Part shown: one piece after another, positions 1 to 6,903 of the stretch
Position numbering within the stretch: position 1 is the stretch's first letter
How the letters are laid out: every line of letters begins with the position of its first letter
Assembly: GCF_001278035.1 (NCBI RefSeq)
Contig: NZ_CP009452.1
Location: 2,203,501 to 2,267,500, forward strand
DNA: 64,000 bases
Origin: Sphingopyxis sp. 113P3
GTDB lineage: Bacteria; Pseudomonadota; Alphaproteobacteria; Sphingomonadales; Sphingomonadaceae
Reading direction: 5' to 3'
The notes under the pieces: model-generated
Seen by the model: the letters and a program-made list of their open reading frames with translations, nothing else
What the model was told of the DNA's origin: nothing
Database searches by the model: none
Made by a program: the position numbers and the translations under genes

Positions 1-1821
1 GGCGGGCGAGAGATTGATGCCGGCACGCTTGGCGTCGTTGAGGCGGTCGACAATGAAGGAGTATTCAAGCGCGGCTTGGCCGGTCAGCTCGAGCCCCGCA
101 CGCTCAAGGTCCATCGCATAGGTGGCATCCTCGGCGCCCTGCTTTATCTCCGCGATGCGACGGTCACGATTTGCCTTCTCGATATCGTCGGACATCCGGC
201 CAGTCAGATTGTCGCCAACATAGATCGACCCCTCGGGAAGAGACCCCCGCAACTTGCGCTGGGCGTCCTGTTCGCGACGCGCGCGATCATAGGCCTCGCC
301 ACGAAGCCCGATCAGCGCGATCTCGTCGGCGATCGCGTCACGCTGACGCTGAATCTCGTCGGTCGTCTTTTTGACCACCTCGGACGTGTCCGCGTCGACC
401 TTGGCGGCGGCGTATGCCTTTGCGAGCTTGTCGATATCTTCGGTGAGCTGGGGGGTGATCTTGATTTTCGACTGCTCGGCCTGATTGAGCAGCTTGGTGC
501 GCTGCTCGAGCTCCGCGGCCTCGACAGCGCTCATCTCGATCGCCTTGGCGCGCGCCTCCTCGACCTCGATCGCGTCTTTCGCCTGGCGGATGAAATCAGC
601 GATGCGCTCGGCCTCGGTCTTTCCACCCCCGCGAGTGCCCGACGTGCGGGCGCGTCCCGCGGGACCGTCTTCGCGGAACACGTCGGACAGACTGCCCGTA
701 TCGAGCGATTTCTCCAGCTCTTCGGCAATTTTTATTTTCGCGACCGAAGAATAGCGCTTCGCAAGCGTGTTCAGAAAGTCGCTCTCGCTAATCCCCGTTT
801 TGGAGAAGTCGATATTTCGTGCCTCTTTGGCCGCCGCGCTCTCGCCCAGAATCCCAATATCGACCCGCCGGGCGATATCTTGCAGCTTCTCACGTTCGAA
901 CTGCGATGCCTCATATGCTCGCGGGTTGAGCGTCCGCTGAAGAGCTCCGGCATAACCGCGTATCGTGGCGTTGCGCGCATCAGACAGACCGGACGCCGCC
1001 GCCTCTTTATCCCTCGCCGCCTCACCGCGCAAATTGGCCGCCATAAGCCGGGCGTTCAGGATTAGCATCTCATTCTGAGATTTAATCTTGCCTGTGGTTA
1101 GATCGAAAATCTTGCCGAGCGCACTTTGGGCATCACCCAGCCCGTCAGACGCCATCTCGACGGCCTTCATCGCCTTGTCAGCTTCCCATAGGCCGGCGAC
1201 CCATTCCATCACGGCGCCAATGAGCGACCCGATGATGACGCCGACAAGCCCGCCTAGTATGCCCATGAGTCCGGATGCTAGCGATGACGTCGTCCGCGTA
1301 GCTGCGCCCACGGCGGTAACCTGTGCCGCCGCCGTCCCGCTGGCCCCAGCCGCCGCCTTGTTCGCCGTCGCCAGACGTTCCAGATTGGTCCGATATGCGA
1401 TGACGTGGCTATCGGCCTGCTGCGTCAAGGCAGAGAGACGCGTGACCGCCGTCGCTGTGTTGGTCACGCTGGTCGCGGCCTGGTTGGCCGCAGCGGGCAG
1501 GGAGGCAAGATGCTTGCGGTAAGCGTCGATATGAGCGTTCGCGCTGGCAAAGCTGCGACCGGTGTTGTCATTCGCAGCCACGAGCGCCCGGTTCGCTCGC
1601 GCGACGGTGTCGGCAATGCGGCCGATGCTGCCCGACGCTTGATCGGCGGCGCGTGCGGCGCGGTCATATTCCTGCCCGAGCTTCGCCGTGCTGCCGGTGC
1701 TGCTGACCTTCTTCGCGGCGTTGGCGGCGCGATCGGAGGCGGCCGCAAAGCGGTCGAGCCGGTCAATGGCCTGCTCGACGGGTTCGGAGTTGATGTTGAG
1801 GGCGAGGGCGGCGATATCCAC
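1..1821 (-). CDS. Tail tape measure protein (partial, N-terminal 607 codons)
   Basis: Open on the minus strand from a GTG at 1821 to the window edge without a stop. The product is Ala-, Lys- and Glu-rich with long heptad-like helices (for example around residues 20-160 and from about 400 on), interrupted near residues 180-210 by one strongly hydrophobic Gly/Ile/Leu segment. That composition, and the position directly after two tail chaperone frames, is typical of a tape measure protein, which sets tail length and is ejected into the cell envelope. The GTG lies 3 bases after the chaperone stop, suggesting translational coupling. No sequence-specific motif was recognised, so the call rests on architecture and context. 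Confidence 0.85.
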   Translation of the reverse strand, partial: MDIAALALNINSEPVEQAIDRLDRFAAASDRAANAAKKVSSTGSTAKLGQEYDRAARAADQASGSIGRIADTVARANRALVAANDNTGRSFASANAHIDAYRKHLASLPAAANQAATSVTNTATAVTRLSALTQQADSHVIAYRTNLERLATANKAAAGASGTAAAQVTAVGAATRTTSSLASGLMGILGGLVGVIIGSLIGAVMEWVAGLWEADKAMKAVEMASDGLGDAQSALGKIFDLTTGKIKSQNEMLILNARLMAANLRGEAARDKEAAASGLSDARNATIRGYAGALQRTLNPRAYEASQFEREKLQDIARRVDIGILGESAAAKEARNIDFSKTGISESDFLNTLAKRYSSVAKIKIAEELEKSLDTGSLSDVFREDGPAGRARTSGTRGGGKTEAERIADFIRQAKDAIEVEEARAKAIEMSAVEAAELEQRTKLLNQAEQSKIKITPQLTEDIDKLAKAYAAAKVDADTSEVVKKTTDEIQRQRDAIADEIALIGLRGEAYDRARREQDAQRKLRGSLPEGSIYVGDNLTGRMSDDIEKANRDRRIAEIKQGAEDATYAMDLERAGLELTGQAALEYSFIVDRLNDAKRAGINLSPA

Positions 1822-1824
1822 GGC

Positions 1825-2208
1825 CTACTTCCCCCTGCGGCCCGATGTGGCGCTTCGGAACGCCTCCATCGGCGAGCCTACGGCTGGGATGCTGTCCTCG
1901 GTCTTGTTCATCCGCATCATGTAGACCCTGTCCATCTCGCGGATGCAGACTTCGAACATTTCTACATCCTCGTAACTCCATCCGGCGACGTGCCGGTCGA
2001 TCTCACTTTGCGGGATAGGTCCGACGCCGAATCCGATCTGGCGGTTGGTGGAGAGGAGCCAGAAATCCTCGTACCAGCCGCCGAAGCCTTCGAGGATTTC
2101 GGGGGGCTCCAAGATTTCCGGGATCTCGGAGCCCTCCGCGTCGGCCTTCGCCTTGGCTGCCTTCCACTCCTCGTTGTGGTCGAGCGACCAGAGGAGCGCC
2201 GCCGTCAG
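1825..2208 (-). CDS. Tail assembly chaperone, -1 frameshift extension (T-like part)
   Basis: This frame has no ATG at its start and opens upstream into the end of the preceding chaperone gene. Reading GGGAAAC at 2208-2214 with a -1 slip joins the 137-residue first protein to 127 further residues from CTG at 2208, giving a 264-residue fusion that ends at TAG 1825-1827. The extension contains a Trp/Tyr-rich segment (WYEDFWLL, near 2060-2085) and ends basic. In lambda the equivalent gpG/gpGT pair binds the tape measure protein during tail assembly. An independent start such as TTG at 2112 is possible but has no visible ribosome binding site. Confidence 0.8.
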   Translation of the reverse strand: MTAALLWSLDHNEEWKAAKAKADAEGSEIPEILEPPEILEGFGGWYEDFWLLSTNRQIGFGVGPIPQSEIDRHVAGWSYEDVEMFEVCIREMDRVYMMRMNKTEDSIPAVGSPMEAFRSATSGRRGK

Positions 2209-2618
2209 TTTCCCGCCGCCTCCTTCGCTGCACTCGAGATCCGTTCGGCGACCCGGTCGCCCGCATATTCAACGCCGCGGCGGAAGGTCTCGCCGATGCC
2301 GAAATCATCGTCTGCAGTCAGGATGGCGAGCGCGCGCTTGGGGTCATACTTGACCGGCTTGCCGCCCTCTTTCACGCCGTCCCAGTCGAGGAGGATATGC
2401 TCGGCGAGGGGCTTGCCTGCGCCGATCGTGTAGGAGACCATGCCTTCGTCGGTGCGGAGCTTCTTGCCGCTGCGACGCGCGAGCCCGGCGGTTGCGACCC
2501 GGAAGGGCTTGTAATTGGTGCTGCGGACCTTGAAGCGGACGCCTTCCATGTCCGGAATGTCGTCGATCCAATGGCCCTCGTTGAGGTCAACTTTCTTGTT
2601 GAGGTTGGCAATATCCAT
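2205..2618 (-). CDS. Tail assembly chaperone (G-like)
   Basis: Encodes 137 residues starting MDIANLNKKVDL. It lies between the tail tube gene and the tape measure gene, the invariant place of the lambda gpG-type chaperone, and ends in the slippery heptamer GGGAAAC followed immediately by TGA. The sequence speaks of a small soluble protein with an N-terminal beta-rich half and a helical C-terminus (DRVAERISSAAKEAAGN). It should coat the tape measure protein and recruit tail tube subunits. Family assignment is from position, size and the frameshift signal rather than a catalytic motif. Confidence 0.82.
   Translation of the reverse strand: MDIANLNKKVDLNEGHWIDDIPDMEGVRFKVRSTNYKPFRVATAGLARRSGKKLRTDEGMVSYTIGAGKPLAEHILLDWDGVKEGGKPVKYDPKRALAILTADDDFGIGETFRRGVEYAGDRVAERISSAAKEAAGN
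2208..2214 (-). promoter_or_regulatory. Programmed -1 ribosomal frameshift site GGGAAAC
   Basis: On the minus strand the first chaperone frame reads GCG GGA AAC TGA, so G-GGA-AAC fits the X-XXY-YYZ slippery pattern exactly, and slipping to GGG-AAA re-enters the downstream open frame at CTG. Lambda uses the closely similar GGGAAAG between G and T. The stop codon lies directly after the heptamer, which is common at such sites and may add a pause. Confidence 0.85.
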
Positions 2619-2649
2619 CGTGGTTCTCGCGGGGGTCAGTTCGGGGTCT

Positions 2650-2686
2650 AAGAGCGGCGGCCGACCCCGAGCAGGCCGCCGCCCTT
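2650..2686 (-). terminator. Hairpin after the tail tube gene (attenuator-like)
   Basis: AAGGGCGGCGGCC on the minus strand pairs with GGCCGCCGCTCTT across an 11-base loop, with nine perfect G:C-rich pairs in the core. There is no T-run after it, so it is not a classical intrinsic terminator. It sits between the abundantly needed tail tube gene and the chaperone gene and may lower downstream expression or protect the upstream mRNA 3' end. Confidence 0.45.
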
Positions 2687-2693
2687 AGCTTGT

Positions 2694-3419
2694 TCAGACT
2701 TCGACGATGTTGCTGTCGACCGCGATCGACCAGTTGCGCAGGAGCGCGGTGTTGGCCGCGCCGCCCTGCTTGGCGCCGGGCATGGCGAGGCCAAAGAAGA
2801 GATCAGTCTGGCCCGCCGGCTGCGCGGTGGCGGTGATGCTGGAAGCGGTCGCGGCGACCGTGGTCTCGATCGCTTCGCCGCCGGGCGTTGCCGCAACGCT
2901 GAACGCGGTCGGGGTCAGCCCCGCTTCGACGACGTAATAGACGGTGTCCGGCGAGAGACCGGTCGGCAGGTTGCCGCCAGTCGGCGTAAAGATGACGGGC
3001 GAACCTGCCTCGAGGCCGTGACCGCCTGCCCATGTGACGACGCCGGGGTCGGCAACGCTGATCGTCACCGGGCCTTCGTTCGCGCAGCCAGCGCCCCATT
3101 CGACCTTGAAGGCATAGGGCGAGCAGCTGTCGATCGCGGCCTTGAACTTGGTCTGCCCGGGATCGTTCGCGATCGGCGCGAAGGTGTTTTCCATGGCGCC
3201 GCCGATGCGAGTGCCCTTGATCTGCCGCTCGCGGCCCTCGCCGATAAAAGGCTGGGTGATGAGGTTTTGCGTGTCGCCGAGGGCGCCGCTCTGGGTCCAA
3301 CCGCCGATCTCGGTCCACTCGGTTTCCTGCGCGGTGAAGTCGGCCAGCGTTACCTCACCCTTGGGCGCGACCCGCGTCCCGATGAAGATTTTCGATCCAT
3401 TGACAGCCTGCAATGCCAT
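2694..3419 (-). CDS. Major tail tube protein
   Basis: Encodes 241 residues starting MALQAVNGSKIFIGTR; the ATG at 3419 follows AGGAG at a good distance, so the earlier in-frame codons are not used. The first part (about residues 1-120) resembles phage tail tube proteins, and from about 120 to 205 there is an inserted Thr/Gly/Val-rich domain (GHGLEAGSPVIFTPTGG...TVYYVVEAG) of the immunoglobulin-like type often found in tail tube and decoration proteins. The protein should stack in hexamer rings along the tail. A terminator precedes the gene and a hairpin follows it, suggesting separately tuned expression. Confidence 0.85.
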   Translation of the reverse strand: MALQAVNGSKIFIGTRVAPKGEVTLADFTAQETEWTEIGGWTQSGALGDTQNLITQPFIGEGRERQIKGTRIGGAMENTFAPIANDPGQTKFKAAIDSCSPYAFKVEWGAGCANEGPVTISVADPGVVTWAGGHGLEAGSPVIFTPTGGNLPTGLSPDTVYYVVEAGLTPTAFSVAATPGGEAIETTVAATASSITATAQPAGQTDLFFGLAMPGAKQGGAANTALLRNWSIAVDSNIVEV

Positions 3420-3533
3420 GTCCCGGCGCTCCTGTTTCCCACGAGGGGGCGGTTCCAAAGTGACGGAACATTACATCACAGAGAGCAGATGCGCAATAAT
3501 CTTACATTCAAGGCTTCTTATCGTGCGCCATCG

Positions 3534-3561
3534 AAAAGGGCGGCCCCGGAGAGCCGCCCTT
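3534..3561 (-). terminator. Intrinsic terminator upstream of the tail tube gene
   Basis: On the minus strand AAGGGCGGC and GCCGCCCTT form a nine-pair stem around an eight-base loop, followed by TTTTC. It lies after the gene ending at 3693 and before the tail tube start at 3419, so the late transcript must read through it or the tail tube gene must have another promoter. Confidence 0.65.
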
Positions 3562-3575
3562 CCCTTGCGGTGACA

Positions 3576-3646
3576 CGCCATTCCTGGACTTGCCGTGCCA
3601 AGACGCGCCCCGCCCCGCCTGCCGCGCCATGCGTCGCCATTCCTGG
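3576..3646. repeat. Direct repeat CGCCATTCCTGG in a G-rich intergenic tract
   Basis: CGCCATTCCTGG occurs at 3576-3587 and again at 3635-3646. Between and after the copies the minus strand is a degenerate run of GGCG, GGCA and GGGGC steps (about 3585-3680). The gap 3420-3692 holds this tract and the terminator but no convincing gene. Confidence 0.5.
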
Positions 3647-3692
3647 CCTCGCCTCACCACGCCTAACCCCGCCAGCCATGTTTTGGGCCCAT

Positions 3693-4169
3693 TTAGGCGG
3701 CCCGAGCCTGATCCATCGCAGCGAAAATCTCCGCGAGTTCGACCAGCTCTGCATGACGTTTCCGCCATGCTTCCAATTCCGCCCATGCCGCGGCGACGAC
3801 TTGGGCCCGAAGTTCATCATCCGACAGAGCATGTTGGACTGAGGTATAAGACCGATCCGCGTCACGCTTCACCGACACGAACGCGCGGATCGGTTTCGGC
3901 TCGGTCGCGTCTTTCGTGATGACGACATCGATCGATCGGATGAGATAGCCCGCCTGATCCAGTCGATACGCAGACGCTGCCTTCTTGTCGTCCCATTCGA
4001 ACGCCGGATGGAGCGGCGATTTCTTGTCCCGCGCAGCATCGACGACATCGGCGTTTTCGAGGCGCCCGTTATTCCTGACGCGGATGCGCTCAAGCTCCTC
4101 ACCGGCGACCTGCGCCTCGATCGCGGGCGAGTGGTGCGCGCCCGGCTTCCAGCTATAGACCATGCCCAT
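3693..4169 (-). CDS. Hypothetical phage tail-region protein
   Basis: Encodes 158 residues starting MGMVYSWKPGAHHSPAIEAQ. The ATG at 4169 shares one base with the TAA of the upstream gene, so the two are translationally coupled. The product is hydrophilic, with a charged middle and an Ala/Glu-rich helical C-terminus (about residues 115-158). I do not recognise a family. Its position between neck genes and the tail tube suggests a virion assembly or accessory role; nothing in the sequence decides between these. Confidence 0.7.
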   Translation of the reverse strand: MGMVYSWKPGAHHSPAIEAQVAGEELERIRVRNNGRLENADVVDAARDKKSPLHPAFEWDDKKAASAYRLDQAGYLIRSIDVVITKDATEPKPIRAFVSVKRDADRSYTSVQHALSDDELRAQVVAAAWAELEAWRKRHAELVELAEIFAAMDQARAA

Positions 4170-4759
4170 TATTCAACCTCCTCGCTGCTCGCGACATGAA
4201 ACCGTCCATAGGAGCCGTTCTTCTCGGGTCGCCATTCGCCGATGCCGACGCCGAAGCCGGCTGCGTTGAGAAGATTTGCGATCTGCTCGGCGCTGATGAC
4301 GGACGCATTAAATTTGATCATGACCGGGATTTTCCATTCAGGAAACTCCGGGCGATAACGAATGTCAGCAGTACCCATGCCGACGCGCACCATATCCTCG
4401 CGCGGTCGTGGCTCGCCGTTCACGGTCAGCATTTCGCAATCGATGTGGAAGGCTCCGCGCATCACCGTCATCTTGGCGTCAACGAAGCGGCATGCAGAAA
4501 CCATCGCGGCCTTCACGCCGATCGCCGGGAAGCCGTAGGCGCCGGTTTCGGTCTTGTAGAAGCATGCCTCATAGTCAGCCTCGGGGTCTTTGGCCTCCTT
4601 TGCCTTCGTCGCCTTTTTCATCTGCTTGTCGAGCATCTGGCGCTTTGCCTTCTCGCTCCATGCGTGAACGATGAGCGGGCTATCGCCGATGAGGACGAAG
4701 GTTACCGTCTGAATGTTCAGCGGGGGCAGCTCAATTGCGGCTGTGGATTTTGTGACCAT
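4169..4759 (-). CDS. Hypothetical phage protein, 196 aa
   Basis: Starts MVTKSTAAIELPPLNIQT at ATG 4759, which overlaps the TGA of the preceding gene (TGATG) and follows GGGAGG. The first 60 residues contain a beta-rich start and a Lys/Ala helix (KRQMLDKQMKKATKAKEAKD), followed by a Gly/Ala/Val-rich globular part. The pattern LIGDSPLIVHAWS and the later GFPAIGVKAAMVSACRF resemble a small conserved phage family that I cannot name with certainty. It belongs to a three-gene set (3693-5079) between the neck and tail tube genes. Confidence 0.7.
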   Translation of the reverse strand: MVTKSTAAIELPPLNIQTVTFVLIGDSPLIVHAWSEKAKRQMLDKQMKKATKAKEAKDPEADYEACFYKTETGAYGFPAIGVKAAMVSACRFVDAKMTVMRGAFHIDCEMLTVNGEPRPREDMVRVGMGTADIRYRPEFPEWKIPVMIKFNASVISAEQIANLLNAAGFGVGIGEWRPEKNGSYGRFHVASSEEVE

Positions 4760-5079
4760 CACGCGGCCTCCCCGAAGGCGATATGATTGCAATGCAGGGC
4801 GGTCGCGACCAAGCGAGCCACACCGTTGAGACTTTGCGCTTTGATGCTGTCCCGGAGGGTGCGGATACTGTTTTCATAGATCTCGCCGTTACGCGCGCCC
4901 TTGAATGTCTGGTCTCCGAGGCCCTCGCTCATTTCTAGGGCTGCCGCCATGAAGGTCAGCATAGCGTGCGCTTCGGCCAAGCAGTCTTCCGCGGCGTGCC
5001 TGGCAGACCAGAAGGGCTTCATGCCGCCAATATCGAGGTCGACGATGCGCGGATCGGCGTGTAATGTATGCGTAGCCAT
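4759..5079 (-). CDS. Hypothetical phage protein, 106 aa
   Basis: Starts MATHTLHADPRIVDLDIGG at 5079 and ends in a TGA overlapping the next ATG. The sequence is mostly alpha-helical and soluble, with a His/Ala/Glu-rich first helix (RHAAEDCLAEAHAMLTFMAAA). No recognised domain. It is the first gene of the leftward three-gene set and starts just left of the RHH gene on the opposite strand, so the 90-base gap (5080-5169) should contain divergent promoters. That gap has an inverted repeat CGATCA...TGATCG at 5081-5099 over the start of this gene. Confidence 0.65.
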   Translation of the reverse strand: MATHTLHADPRIVDLDIGGMKPFWSARHAAEDCLAEAHAMLTFMAAALEMSEGLGDQTFKGARNGEIYENSIRTLRDSIKAQSLNGVARLVATALHCNHIAFGEAA

Positions 5080-5169
5080 GCGATCACTCCTGTTGATCGT
5101 TTCGGTTAGGGCGGCGGGGAAGGCTCAATTTCCCTTGCCGCCCGAACTTTATGGCGCTATGAAATCGGC

Positions 5170-5367
5170 ATGTCAACAGATAATAGCGCTAACAAATCAA
5201 AAAAGATGGGGCGCCCGCCGGTGGACTCGGAGGCCGTCAATGTCCGTTTCGAGCGCTCAATGCTCGACGCGATTGACAGCTTCCGTCGTGAGCAAAGCGA
5301 TTTGCCATCCCGGCCCGAGGCCGTTCGGCGCCTGGTTGAGCGCGGCCTTAATGGGACTGAATTATAA
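5170..5367 (+). CDS. Ribbon-helix-helix (Arc/CopG-like) regulator
   Basis: Encodes 65 residues on the strand opposite to the late operon. After a polar N-terminus, the segment VNVRFERSMLDAIDSFRRE then RPEAVRRLVERGL fits a short beta strand followed by two helices, the RHH DNA-binding fold. The ending RLVERGL is typical of CopG/ParD-like regulators. It faces a divergent gene at 5079 and meets the exported-protein gene tail to tail. It may repress its own promoter in the 5080-5169 gap, where two inverted repeats (5081-5099, and GGCGGC...GCCGCC near 5112-5143) are visible. No toxin partner is apparent. Confidence 0.65.
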   Translation: MSTDNSANKSKKMGRPPVDSEAVNVRFERSMLDAIDSFRREQSDLPSRPEAVRRLVERGLNGTEL

Positions 5368-5766
5368 CGCTGGATCGATGTTGACGACCTTAAGGCAGTG
5401 CCGTCGCATTTTCTCAACTTGCTTGGCGACTCGCTTTTTATTTACCGGATGGCGATAGAAAACGCGGAGCACGATGCTTCCATCGACCTCCCTTACCTTG
5501 AAGGTCTGCCAAGGCTCATTGACGGTGCCGCCGAAAAAGCCTGATGATGCTTTAAAATCGATATCGTTTCCGCCGTCGGCGGGGATGACTGTTGCGCTGC
5601 CGGACCTGCTCAGTTCCCTTGTGATGCATGCGGTCGCCTCAGTCACGGACATGTCGAGCGTGGCGACCTGCCCCCAGTCCCTATGGGGATAGTCCGTGTC
5701 CGATCGCGCGGATGCGGATGCGGATAATGCCAGGCTGGCGGCGAGCATGGTGAAGGCGCGGGTCAT
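5362..5766 (-). CDS. Small exported protein, accessory (moron-like)
   Basis: Encodes 134 residues. The N-terminus MTRAFTMLAASLALSASASA is a classical signal peptide with probable cleavage after the Ala-Ser-Ala run. The mature part has two Cys (ACITREL and RRHCLKV) that could form a disulfide, and a basic C-terminus. I do not recognise the family. An exported protein inside the tail module that is not needed for a standard tail, converging with an RHH regulator gene, is the pattern of a lysogenic conversion gene; that role is an inference. Confidence 0.65.
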   Translation of the reverse strand: MTRAFTMLAASLALSASASARSDTDYPHRDWGQVATLDMSVTEATACITRELSRSGSATVIPADGGNDIDFKASSGFFGGTVNEPWQTFKVREVDGSIVLRVFYRHPVNKKRVAKQVEKMRRHCLKVVNIDPAL

Positions 5767-5808
5767 GGCGCGGAAAGTGCCACCAAAGCCGAAGATTGAA
5801 CAGCCCTT

Positions 5809-6252
5809 CTAAATCGACGACCAAAACACCCGCACGACGGCGACCCGGTAAGCGCCATCGACATAGTCCTGCATCGCGTCCGCGTCGCGCGTCGTCCGTA
5901 GGCGCGATTGTCCAAAGTTCATGCACGTATCGGCGGGGAAATGCGCTGCGATCTGTCCGGCAATCTCCCTGAGCTGGGCATGCGTCACCGCGCGCGCGAT
6001 CGGCCACTGCACCGCGAGCATGAGCGTGCCCGAGCGGATATGGTCGACGCCAACGACGGGCCGCGCGGAGAGGCCGACGCGGACTGGCTCATTCGTGACG
6101 TCGGAGAGCAGGATATACGGCGCGGGTCCGTTCGCGTCGGTCGGCGGGGTGAGGATGTCGCCGGGCTCGAATTTCGTCATCGCCGGATTGGTGACCAGCG
6201 TGTCGATGCGCGATTTCAGCGCCAGCCAATCCGTCGTCTGAATTGATGGCAT
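5809..6252 (-). CDS. Probable tail terminator / tail completion protein (DUF4128-like)
   Basis: Encodes 147 residues from ATG 6252, which overlaps the TAA of the upstream gp10-like gene by one base. The start MPSIQTTDWLALKSRIDTL and the later PYILLSDVTNEPVRVGL and HAQLREIAGQIAAHFPAD resemble the small proteins that cap the tail tube in HK97-like phages (tail terminator, lambda gpU type). It sits directly after the gp10-like neck gene, the usual place. A longer form upstream in frame would lie inside the neighbouring gene and is unlikely. Confidence 0.65.
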   Translation of the reverse strand: MPSIQTTDWLALKSRIDTLVTNPAMTKFEPGDILTPPTDANGPAPYILLSDVTNEPVRVGLSARPVVGVDHIRSGTLMLAVQWPIARAVTHAQLREIAGQIAAHFPADTCMNFGQSRLRTTRDADAMQDYVDGAYRVAVVRVFWSSI

Positions 6253-6674
6253 TACCTCCCTCCCATCTTGGCGGCCTGCTCTTTGACGATCGCGGGCCAC
6301 TTCGCTGCGACACGCTCCGCAAAGCCGTTTCCACTCTGGTTATAGGTTCTTCCGAGCGAGTCTTCGCCGACGAAGCCGTAGTTGACGCGCGCCGAGTAGA
6401 TCGCCTGCCAGCCCACATACGCTTCGCCACCTGGCACGAGCTTTGTAACGCCGAGCTGAAAGTCTTCCGGCTCGTGTTTCTGATCGGGCTCGCCGCGCTT
6501 CGGTGGTTTGTCATCGACTACCACCGACTTGGCAAGGTTGCCGGATTTCACAGGAACCTCCGCCGCAGCCGCCTCCGCAAGCTTCTGGACAGAGTTCCGC
6601 AGCAGCGCCGTCATGCGCTTTTCCGCGTTATCTGCCCACGCAGCCGGGTTCACACCTGACCAGCCCGTAGCCAT
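6252..6674 (-). CDS. HK97 gp10-like head-tail joining (neck) protein
   Basis: Encodes 140 residues: MATGWSGVNPAAWADN at the start, then an Ala-rich helix and VPVKSGNLAKSVVV, and later EAYVGWQAIYSARVNYGF. The PVxSGxLxxS signature followed by a Y-G-x-x-Y/A region is characteristic of HK97 gp10 family proteins at the head-tail junction. It is followed by the tail terminator candidate and preceded by small connector genes, which fits the gene order of such phages. Confidence 0.75.
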   Translation of the reverse strand: MATGWSGVNPAAWADNAEKRMTALLRNSVQKLAEAAAAEVPVKSGNLAKSVVVDDKPPKRGEPDQKHEPEDFQLGVTKLVPGGEAYVGWQAIYSARVNYGFVGEDSLGRTYNQSGNGFAERVAAKWPAIVKEQAAKMGGR

Positions 6675-6892
6675 TATTTTTTCGGCTTGGCCGTGACCTT
6701 GCCCGAGAGGGGCTTAATCTCTTCCGGCACGTCTTTCTCGATCGCGACGACGCCAGCAGCATAGCCGCCGGTCGGCTCGGCTTCGACGAAACCGATCTTC
6801 TCGCGCAGCGCGGTCACGGTGAGCCCTGCCGCCTCGGCCATGCGGCCATGGAGGATCGCGGAGCGGATTCGCGCGCAGTTCTGACAAGGCAT
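6674..6892 (-). CDS. Small CxxC phage protein
   Basis: Encodes 72 residues from ATG 6892, preceded by GAGGAGAA. It begins MPCQNCARIRSAILHGRMAE; the single CQNC pair could take part in metal binding but is not a full zinc finger. The C-terminus is Lys/Pro-rich. The stop codon TAA at 6674-6676 touches the start of the gp10-like gene. Function unknown; position suggests a head-neck accessory protein. Confidence 0.65.
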   Translation of the reverse strand: MPCQNCARIRSAILHGRMAEAAGLTVTALREKIGFVEAEPTGGYAAGVVAIEKDVPEEIKPLSGKVTAKPKK

Positions 6893-6903
6893 GTTCGTTC
6901 TCC

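Noticed and set aside
76..1065. Long plus-strand reading frame in the tail module
   Set aside because: It lies opposite the tape measure gene; its composition and lack of a ribosome binding site mark it as a shadow of that gene.
3508..3786. Possible gene in the G-rich tract
   Set aside because: Its start lies inside the neighbouring gene, and the product is a low-complexity Gly/Arg/Trp string.
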